Assembly: GCA_024641665.1 (NCBI GenBank)
Contig: JAHECP010000044.1
Location: 1 to 34,668 of the forward strand
Direction of reading: 5' to 3'
Length of the DNA stretch: 34,668 nt
Source: Acidobacteriota bacterium
GTDB taxonomy: Bacteria; Acidobacteriota; Vicinamibacteria; Vicinamibacterales; JAHECP01
Each line of letters starts with the position of its first letter. The stretch's first letter is position 1. The translations under genes were made by a program, and so were the position numbers. Shown here piece after piece: positions 11,183-18,556 of this stretch. The notes below the pieces were generated by a model that worked only from the letters and a program-made list of their open reading frames with translations, was not told where the DNA came from and did not search any database.

Positions 11183-12717
11183 ATGCCTCGCCGGTTTCTC
11201 ATTGTCACCATCGGGCTCGCCGCCGCTGTGGCGTTTCTGCTCGGCCTGGTCGTGTCCGGCCAGCTCGCGCCGGCCACGGCGCCGATCCAGACCGTGGTGA
11301 CGCGCGCGCCGGTGGACGCCGCGCGGGCCATGGCGCCCGAGCCGCGCCCCGTCGTGACCGTGCCGGGCGGCGTGGACTTCGCCGATATCGCGTCGCGCGT
11401 CGACGACACGGTGGTCAACATCAACGCGACGTCGCTCGTCGCTGCGCCGGCCGAGGCCCCCCGCTACCGCCGGGCGCCGGACGGCGAGACCCCGGGGCCC
11501 GACGAGACCGATCGGCCGGTGCCGCAGCGCGGCGCGGGCAGCGGGTTCATCATCGACCCCGAGGGCTACATCCTCACGAACAACCACGTGGTCGAGAACG
11601 CCGAGCGGATCACGGTGACGCTGGCCGACGGCCGCAGCTTCCGCGCGTCGGTCGTGGGCGCCGACCCGGCCATCGACGTCGCGCTGCTGCGCGTCGTCTC
11701 GGCGTCGCCGCTGCCGGCCGCTCCCCTGGGCGATTCGGACGAGCTGCGGGTGGGCGAGTGGGTGTGCGCGATCGGCAACCCGCTCGGCTACGTGCACTCG
11801 GTCACGGTCGGCGTCGTCAGCTTCATCGGTCGCAAGCTCTTCGACCCGAGCCTGGACGACTACATCCAGACCGACGCGGCGATCAACTACGGCAACAGCG
11901 GCGGGCCGCTCATCAACACGCGCGGCGAGGTGATCGGCATCAACTCGGCCATCAGCCGCAAGGCCAACAACATCGGCTTCGCGATCCCGATCAACCAGGT
12001 GACGGAGGTGCTGCCGCAGCTGCGCACCCGCGGGCGCGTGTCGCGCGGCTTCATCGGCGTCAGCCTGGTGCGGGTCACGCCCGACCTCCAGCGCTCGCTC
12101 GGGCTGCCCGGCACGATGGGCGCGCTCGTGCTGGACGTCACGCCCGGCTCGCCCGGCGAGCACGCCGGCCTGCGCGTCTACGACCTCATCCGCGCCGTGG
12201 ACCAGCACGAGGTCACGAGCGACGACGACCTGATCCGCGAGATCTCCATGCACCAGCCCGGCAGCACCGTCGAGCTGAAGGTGCTGCGCGACCAGCGCGA
12301 GCGGAGCCTGCCGATCAAGCTGGCGGAACGGCCGGCCGAGGAGCCCGAGCCGGCGGACGCGCCGCCTGGCGGCGCGTCGGACGCGGAGCCGTCGGAGGCG
12401 CCGGCCGCGGGCCACGGCCGCCCCACGCTGGGCGTGACCGTCCGCGACATGGAAGAGACGTTCGCGCGCCGCTTCGGCGTGCCTTCGACGGTCCAGGGCG
12501 TGGTGGTGACCGGCGTGGACTCGGCCGGGCCCGTGTACGGCACGGCCATCCGGCGCGGCTGGATCATCATGGAGATCAACCGGCGGCCCGTGCGCTCGGC
12601 CGCCGAGTTCGAGCGCGTCCTCGCGGCGGCCAGGCCCGGCGATGCGCTCGCCCTGCTCGTGTACAACCCCGCGCCCGGCTCCCGGGACCTCATCGCCGTC
12701 ACCGTCGACGAGGCCCG

Positions 12718-12721
<4 letters not shown>
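11183..12721 (+). CDS. HtrA/DegP-like serine protease with two PDZ domains
   Basis: A 512-residue membrane-anchored protease. An N-terminal hydrophobic helix (residues about 5-27) anchors it facing the periplasm. The trypsin-like domain has H135 (TNNHVV), D165 (AIDVALL) and S239 (GNSGGPL), a complete triad. PDZ1 begins near GFIGVSLV. PDZ2 follows an acidic/proline linker and starts at TLGVTVRDM. HtrA proteases degrade or refold damaged envelope proteins. I chose ATG 11183; an upstream TTG at 11174 overlapping the ligA stop is possible. The stop overlaps the following response-regulator start as ATGA, suggesting coupled synthesis of a stress protease and a regulator. Confidence 0.93.
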
Positions 12722-14088
<1,367 letters not shown>

Positions 14089-14119
14089 GGGGACCTGAGC
14101 CGTCCCTCAGCTCTTTGAC

Positions 14120-14559
14120 ATCCGCCGCAGCCGGACAGACGACCGCTGCGTCCCGCCGGAGCCCCGGCCGCGAGGCCGGGGCGAAGGCGGACGGAGAGGA
14201 AAGTCCGAACTCCGCAGGGCAGTGCGCCGGGTAATCCCCGGTCGGGGCGACCCGAAGGACAGTGGCACAGAAAACATACCGCCCTGAGCGCGGGGCCTTC
14301 GGGCTCCGCGTCGAAGGGTAAGGGTGAAAAGGTGCGGTAAGAGCGCACCGCGTTCCCGGCAACGGGGACGGCAGGCAAAACCCCGCACGGAGCAAGGCCA
14401 AATAGGGAGGCGCTCGAGGACGGCCCGTCCGAAGCCTCCGGGTAGGTTGCTCGACCCCGCCAGCGATGGCGGGGCTAGAGGAATGGTCGTCACCCCGGGC
14501 GAGCCGCAAGGGCGAGTCGAGGGGAACAGAATTCGGCTTACGTCCGCGCTGCGGCGGAC
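14120..14559 (+). ncRNA. rnpB: RNase P RNA, bacterial type A
   Basis: Catalytic RNA that removes the 5' leader from tRNA precursors. Conserved core blocks are visible in order: GAGGAAAGTCCG (P4 5' strand region), GGGTAAGGGTGAAA, GTGCGGTAAGAGCGCACCG, GGAGCAAGGCCAAATAGG, GGTAGGTTGCT and ACAGAATTCGGCTTA near the 3' end. The closing P1 helix is formed by TCCGCCGCAG (14121-14130) and CTGCGGCGGA (14549-14558), which set the approximate ends. The P3 region at 14153-14191 carries an inserted-looking helix: arms CCGCCGGAGCC and GGCGAAGGCGGA enclose CCGGCC-GCGA-GGCCGG. Ends are accurate to a few nucleotides only. Confidence 0.95.
14153..14191 (+). repeat. rnpB P3 arms identical to a palindromic repeat in the kinase gene
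   Basis: CCGCCGGAGCC (14153-14163) and GGCGAAGGCGGA (14180-14191) occur identically at 18703-18713 and 18716-18727. There only TT separates them, in place of the 16-bp CCGGCC-GCGA-GGCCGG. All 23 arm bases match. Confidence 0.7.
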
Positions 14560-14608
14560 CTTCCAACCGTCCCCTTTCAATCGGCACGCGGCAGTCCAGA
14601 TGTTGTTC

Positions 14609-14636
14609 AATCGGCGATCGGCAATCGGCAATCGGC
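14609..14636 (+). repeat. Heptanucleotide array directly before the epimerase start
   Basis: Four contiguous units of (A/G)ATCGGC end one base before the ATG at 14638. A related single CAATCGGCA lies at 14578-14586. The array replaces any recognisable ribosome-binding site. Confidence 0.75.
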
Positions 14637-14637
14637 G

Positions 14638-15576
14638 ATGAAGATGGCGTCCTACCTGGTCACCGGCGGCGCGGGCTTCATCGGCTCGCACCTGGCCGAA
14701 GAGCTCGTCCGCCGCGGCCACGCGGTGCGCGTGGCCGACGACTTCTCGACCGGCAGGCGCGCCAACCTCGCCGACGTCCCCGGCGTGGAGATTCTCGAGG
14801 GCGATCTCGCCGACCCGGCGGTGGCGGCGCGCGCCGTGGCCGGTTGCGACGTCGTGCTGCACCAGGCCGCCATCCCGTCGGTGCCGCGTTCGGTGAAGGA
14901 CCCGGTCACGTCGAACCGCGCCAACATCGACGCGACGCTCAACGTGCTCGTCGCCGCGCGCGATGCGGGCGTGCGCCGTCTCGTCTTCGCCGGCTCGTCG
15001 TCGGTGTACGGCGACACGCCCACCCTGCCCAAGCGCGAGGACATGCCCACGCGGCCGCTGTCACCCTACGCCCTGCAGAAGCTGGTGGGGGAGGACTACG
15101 CGCGGATGTTCACGCGGCTCTACGGTCTCGAGACCGTGACCATCCGCTACTTCAACGTCTTCGGGCCGCGGCAGGACCCCGGGTCGCCCTACTCGGGCGT
15201 CATCTCGATCTTCGCTAGGGCGCTGCTGGCGGGCGAGCGTCCGACTATCCACGGCGACGGCGGGCAGACGCGCGACTTCACCTACGTGGCCAACGTGGTG
15301 GACGGCGTGCTGCGCGCCGCCGACGCGCCCGCCGCGAGCGGCCGGGTGATCAACGTGGCGACCGGCGGCCGCGTGTCGCTCAACGAGCTGTTCGATCGGC
15401 TGCGCGAGCTGACGGGCGCCACGGTCGAGCCCGTGTACGGCCCGCCGCGCGAGGGCGACGTCCGCGACTCGCAGGCCGACATCGGTCTGGCGAAGGCGCT
15501 GCTGGGCTACGCGCCCACGGTGTCGTTCGAGGAGGGCCTGAAGCGGACCGTCAAGTGGTTCAGGGACTCAGCGTGA
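14638..15576 (+). CDS. NAD-dependent sugar-nucleotide epimerase (extended SDR, Gne/WbpP-like)
   Basis: A 312-residue extended short-chain dehydrogenase/reductase. The Rossmann motif GGAGFIG is at residues 10-16, the catalytic Ser region reads SSSVYGD, and the YxxxK pair is Y144/K148 in SPYALQK. RYFNVFGPRQDP and GDGGQTRDFTYVANVV are typical of UDP-glucose/UDP-GlcNAc 4-epimerases. IPSVPRSVKDP resembles the WbpP branch, which acts on N-acetylated sugars. It would supply surface polysaccharide precursors in the cytoplasm. Exact substrate uncertain. ATG 14638 is used; ATG 14644 is also possible. No ribosome-binding site is seen because a heptamer array abuts the start. Confidence 0.88.
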   Translation: MKMASYLVTGGAGFIGSHLAEELVRRGHAVRVADDFSTGRRANLADVPGVEILEGDLADPAVAARAVAGCDVVLHQAAIPSVPRSVKDPVTSNRANIDATLNVLVAARDAGVRRLVFAGSSSVYGDTPTLPKREDMPTRPLSPYALQKLVGEDYARMFTRLYGLETVTIRYFNVFGPRQDPGSPYSGVISIFARALLAGERPTIHGDGGQTRDFTYVANVVDGVLRAADAPAASGRVINVATGGRVSLNELFDRLRELTGATVEPVYGPPREGDVRDSQADIGLAKALLGYAPTVSFEEGLKRTVKWFRDSA

Positions 15577-15677
15577 ATGTCGAATGCCGAATGTCGAATG
15601 TCGAATGAAAAGCCTCAGATCACACTACATTCCTCGCCCACGAATGTTCGACATTCGGCATTCGACATTCGGCATTC
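15575..15677. repeat. Inverted heptanucleotide arrays between convergent genes
   Basis: The left array has four GAATG(T/C)C units (15575-15602) plus a fifth partial unit. The right array has four G(A/G)CATTC units (15650-15677). The 21 bp at 15575-15595 are the exact reverse complement of 15650-15670, so the RNA can form a perfect 21-bp stem with a 54-nt loop. It lies exactly between the epimerase stop and the stop of the minus-strand gene, so it may serve as a bidirectional terminator. Confidence 0.8.
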
Positions 15678-16598
15678 TCACTTCTTGATCACCTCGCCCG
15701 TTTCCACCTGGAACTTCCGGAACTTCGTATAGGTGGCCGTGCCCTCGAGGCGCTCGCTGGCGCTCTTGTAGCTCTCCCGCATCCGCCACGGCACGAGCAG
15801 CCCCATCTTCTTGTCCTCGCGGTACGTCACCACGATCTCCGATTCGAGCGATCCGGTGTCGGTGTGGATGCGCGTCTGGAGGATGCGGCCCGTGTCGGGT
15901 TCCACCCAGATGGTTCCGTCGGCGACGATGTCCTTGTCGTCGGCGCCGTGGATGAGGGTGGGCCGGCCCGACTCGACGTAGGCGAGGCGGACCGCCGGCA
16001 CGTCGTCGATTGTCTGGTCGCCGTCGAGGTGGAAGGTGAGCCGCTGGCGGTGTCGGTCGGTGAGGAACAGGAGCGCGAGCGTCGGCACGTTGACGTTCCG
16101 CTGCACGTTGCCCAGGTTGAAGCGCGCACTCTCCTGGGCGACGCGCATCGCCTGGTCCATCGCGTAGGCCGGCGACTCGAGGAACAGGCGGGACAGCCGC
16201 TGGTCGCGATCGTGCACCGCCTGACCGTCCACCTCGATGACGTCGCGGAACGGCACCCAGCCGCTCAGGCCCGCGACCTTCACGAGCAGGTAGTCCGAGA
16301 CGAGCCGGCGCCGCCGCTCCGTGCTCGTGGTGCCCTGCACGGCCGATCCGACGACGGCCGCCGGGCCGGTGAGGGTGAGGACGCGCAGCCGCTGCTCGTA
16401 GCGCTCCTCGGCGACGACCGAGGAGAGGCGCGCCTCGTAGTCGGCGACGTACGCCGCGGCGCGCGCCACGACCGCGTCCGCGTCGGGGGGCGCCTGGCCG
16501 GCGCGCGCGAGCGACGTCGAAACCGCCACCAACGCGGCCACGGCCGCCAGGGCGCGCGGTGCGCCACGCCGCCACCGGGGAGGAACGTCGATCGCCAT
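15678..16598 (-). CDS. Secreted protein of unknown function (LolA/outer-membrane-associated style)
   Basis: A 306-residue protein starting MAIDVPPRWRRGAPRALAAV, with a charged n-region and a hydrophobic stretch ending near SLARAGQA, which looks like a signal peptide. The mature part has YEARLSSVVAEERYEQ, RRRRLVSDYLLVKV, and later YVESGRPTLI, TIWVEPDTGRILQTRI and VTYREDKKMGLLVPWRMRESY. The last segments resemble beta-strand-rich proteins that carry lipid or outer-membrane material, but I cannot name a family. The long in-frame N-terminal extension is rejected because it crosses the upstream repeat array. Upstream (toward 16785) lies a series of GAACGGAC-type sites that could control it. It ends at the inverted heptamer array. 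Confidence 0.7.
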   Translation of the reverse strand: MAIDVPPRWRRGAPRALAAVAALVAVSTSLARAGQAPPDADAVVARAAAYVADYEARLSSVVAEERYEQRLRVLTLTGPAAVVGSAVQGTTSTERRRRLVSDYLLVKVAGLSGWVPFRDVIEVDGQAVHDRDQRLSRLFLESPAYAMDQAMRVAQESARFNLGNVQRNVNVPTLALLFLTDRHRQRLTFHLDGDQTIDDVPAVRLAYVESGRPTLIHGADDKDIVADGTIWVEPDTGRILQTRIHTDTGSLESEIVVTYREDKKMGLLVPWRMRESYKSASERLEGTATYTKFRKFQVETGEVIKK

Positions 16599-16626
16599 CA
16601 CGCTCACGATATCACGGGGGATCTCT

Positions 16627-16769
16627 GTCCGTTCACGGGGGATCCTCGTCCGTTCGGGAGTGTCACGCTGAACGGATGGCGTCAGTTCTGTGAACGCGCG
16701 AGCGTGAGTTCCAGGAACGGACAAGCGTTCAGGTCCGCGAACGGACAACCGTCAGTTTCGTGAACGGAC
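16627..16769. promoter_or_regulatory. Iteron-like array of GAACGGAC/GTCCGTTC sites
   Basis: Five sites read GAACGGAC or close variants on the plus strand, at 16670-16677, 16692-16699, 16715-16722, 16739-16746 and 16762-16769. Two are in the opposite orientation (GTCCGTTC) at 16627-16634 and 16648-16655. Spacing is 21-24 bp, near two helical turns. The flanks are also similar; several copies carry an upstream (G/A)TCAGTT-like segment. The site at 16734-16746 forms a dyad GTCCG-CGAA-CGGAC. The array fills the 187-nt gap upstream of the minus-strand gene 15678-16598 and resembles a multi-site operator. Confidence 0.6.
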
Positions 16770-16785
16770 CCGCATCAGTTCCCGT

Positions 16786-17283
16786 TTATTGCAGCGTCTT
16801 CAGATAGCTGACGAGATCGTCGAGGTCGTTGGGCGCGATGGTCCAGCGGGGCATGGTCTGGTCGAGCGGCTGACCGCCCGGGTCTACGCCATCGGTAATC
16901 GCAGCCCTGACTGTCTGGTCTGTGTAGGGCGGATGCTCCATGTCGGGATCCGCTCCGGTGAGCGCGGGCCACGTGATGTCCGGCGCCTGGACGATCGCGC
17001 CCATCATGGTGGTGCTGCCGCCGTGCCCGCCCGGCCCGTGGCACATGGCGCACGTCAGACGACCCATGCCGGAGAAGAATCCACCGCTGTACGAGATCGG
17101 CGTGCCGGACGACGACACCGCGGTGAAGTAGATGCGCTCGCCGTTCGAGGCGTACGTCGTGGAGGTGCCCGTCATTCCGGATGCGGCAACCGGATTGCTC
17201 ATGGGTCCGCGGCTGCCGGAACAGCCCGCCAGCACGACGGCTCCCATCAGGATCACACCACCCACGCCAGACGGTCGTGCCAT
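16786..17283 (-). CDS. Lipoprotein mono-haem cytochrome c
   Basis: A 165-residue protein with a lipoprotein signal: MARPSGVGGVILMGAVVLAGC has the lipobox LAGC. One haem-binding CxxCH (CAMCH, followed by GPGGHGG) lies in the middle. MPRW with DLDDLVSYLKTL at the C-terminus supplies the likely distal Met and terminal helix of a class I cytochrome c. It would be an electron carrier anchored in the envelope. The segment NGERIYFTAVSSSGTPISY before the haem site is seen in a subgroup of small cytochromes next to oxidoreductases; no partner is here. The ATG at 17283 has GGGGGA about 6 nt upstream. A longer in-frame extension lacks a signal. Confidence 0.85.
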   Translation of the reverse strand: MARPSGVGGVILMGAVVLAGCSGSRGPMSNPVAASGMTGTSTTYASNGERIYFTAVSSSGTPISYSGGFFSGMGRLTCAMCHGPGGHGGSTTMMGAIVQAPDITWPALTGADPDMEHPPYTDQTVRAAITDGVDPGGQPLDQTMPRWTIAPNDLDDLVSYLKTLQ

Positions 17284-17645
17284 CGTCGTTCCCCCGCTGT
17301 CGTCCACGCGCCGGGCGTGGTCTCTGGGCTCGCAGCAAAGCCCGGGTCCGCAGATCGAGCAGGCCCGGTTGAACGGATAGCAATAGCCGTACCGTGGTCG
17401 ATCGTGCGCGCCGTACTGGGGAACCGGCCGCCGCGATTGCGCTGGTGAGAGTTCTTTCGCGGGGGGCTGCGGAAAAACCGCCGGTGCCCATGGTCGCCCC
17501 GGCGAAGAAGGCCAGAAAGGCCACCGTGGCATTCCGCGGGGCGGCGGCAGGATGACCTTCACCGGACTGAAGCCGAACGTGCCGAGGTAATCGGCTACAG
17601 ACAGGCGGCTTGAAGGGCGGCCGTGATCCTGCTAGCCTCGTGACC
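17284..17645. other. Divergent intergenic region, no clear gene
   Basis: 362 nt between the cytochrome start (minus) and the MntA start (plus). It holds the cytochrome ribosome-binding site, one isolated GAACGGAT at 17371-17378 like the iteron-array sites, and no strong promoter match. The cytochrome reading frame stays open to 17562, encoding a proline-rich stretch with five cysteines (CYPFNRACSICGPGLCC), but I found no start or family to support a protein. Confidence 0.4.
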
Positions 17646-18077
17646 ATGCTCGCGCCGGACCGGCTCGATCGCCTGAAGGCCGCCGCCGAACGTGCGTTTC
17701 GCGGACGACGGGTGCTGGTCGCCTACGTGTTCGGCAGCCGGGTATCTGGCCGGGCGATGCCGTCGAGCGATCTCGACGTCGGGTACTACCTCGAAGGGCA
17801 TCACCAGGGCGAGCGGCTTTCGGTCCGCGAGGAAATGCAGCTGGCCGGCATCCTGTCCGACGCCGTGGGGTTCCGCGTGGACCTGCGCGATCTCTCCGAC
17901 GCGCCGCTGGAGGTCCGAGGTCGCGTGCTCGAAGAAGGTATCCGTCTGTACTCGGGCGACCCGGCGGCGCGCGTGGCGCTGGAGCGCGACCTGCTCGCGC
18001 GCTATCACGACTACAAGGCCGAGTTCCGCCAGATGCATGAGATTCGGCTCCGTGTCACCGCCAGTCGCGGATTCTAG
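17646..18077 (+). CDS. mntA: MntA-type antitoxin (minimal nucleotidyltransferase)
   Basis: A 143-residue nucleotidyltransferase. The GS-x10-DxD active site is complete: G30 S31 … D42 L43 D44, with a third Asp near 79 (FRVDLRD). Characterised MntA antitoxins transfer AMP from ATP to a tyrosine of the partner HepT, blocking its RNase activity. The gene is followed after 2 nt by the HEPN gene, the standard mntA-hepT order or its reverse in type VII toxin-antitoxin loci. I chose ATG 17646; GTG 17640 is in frame and possible. Both genes have less extreme GC than housekeeping neighbours, in keeping with mobile accessory genes. Confidence 0.85.
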   Translation: MLAPDRLDRLKAAAERAFRGRRVLVAYVFGSRVSGRAMPSSDLDVGYYLEGHHQGERLSVREEMQLAGILSDAVGFRVDLRDLSDAPLEVRGRVLEEGIRLYSGDPAARVALERDLLARYHDYKAEFRQMHEIRLRVTASRGF

Positions 18078-18079
18078 CG

Positions 18080-18496
18080 ATGGTCGATAAGGCCAAGCTC
18101 GATCAGATGCTCTCCAACTTGCGGCAGTACCTCGGCGTACTGCGCGAGCTGGCAGCCGTGCCTCGTGAATCGTTTCTTGCGAATTCGGACAAGATCGGGA
18201 ACGCCAAGTACCACTTCGTCATCGCCATCGAAACCTGCATCGACGTCGCCAACCACATCATCGCCTCCGAGAACTACCGCTTCCCGCAGGACAACGCCGA
18301 CAGTTTCGTCGTCCTCGTCGAACAGGAGGTCGTGCCCGCTGCCGAGAAAGACCACCTGACAGCCATGGCGCGATTCCGGAACCGGCTCGTCCATCTCTAC
18401 TGGAGCGTCGAGAACCAGCGCCTGTACGACTACTTGCAGGAGTCGCTGGGTGACCTGGAGCGATTCGGGCAGTCCGTAGCCGGGCATCCCTGGTGA
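18080..18496 (+). CDS. hepT: HepT-type HEPN ribonuclease toxin (DUF86)
   Basis: A 138-residue all-helical HEPN protein. The catalytic R-x4-H-x-Y motif is exact: R100, H105 and Y107 in RNRLVHLY. The arginine and histidine cut RNA in characterised HepT proteins, and the tyrosine is the residue AMPylated by MntA. The preceding gene starts the pair, and the 2-nt gap implies co-translation. The locus should therefore be an intact type VII toxin-antitoxin module, with possible roles in plasmid or island stability or phage defence. Target RNA unknown. Confidence 0.88.
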   Translation: MVDKAKLDQMLSNLRQYLGVLRELAAVPRESFLANSDKIGNAKYHFVIAIETCIDVANHIIASENYRFPQDNADSFVVLVEQEVVPAAEKDHLTAMARFRNRLVHLYWSVENQRLYDYLQESLGDLERFGQSVAGHPW

Positions 18497-18532
18497 GGGG
18501 GCACCTGGATCTACCGCTGGCAACGTCGGCGC

Positions 18533-18538
18533 TATGAT
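18533..18538 (+). promoter_or_regulatory. Possible -10 element before the kinase fusion
   Basis: TATGAT (five of six) lies about 19 nt before the GTG start at 18557, which has GGAGGG at 18548-18553. No clear -35. It suggests the locus kept its promoter and ribosome-binding site although the coding sequence is broken. Confidence 0.35.
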
Positions 18539-18556
18539 GCGCCGATCGGAGGGCAC

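Noticed and set aside
17284-17562. Proline- and cysteine-rich N-terminal extension of the cytochrome
   Set aside because: It would bury the lipoprotein signal and lacks a ribosome-binding site; the signal-bearing ATG at 17283 fits better.
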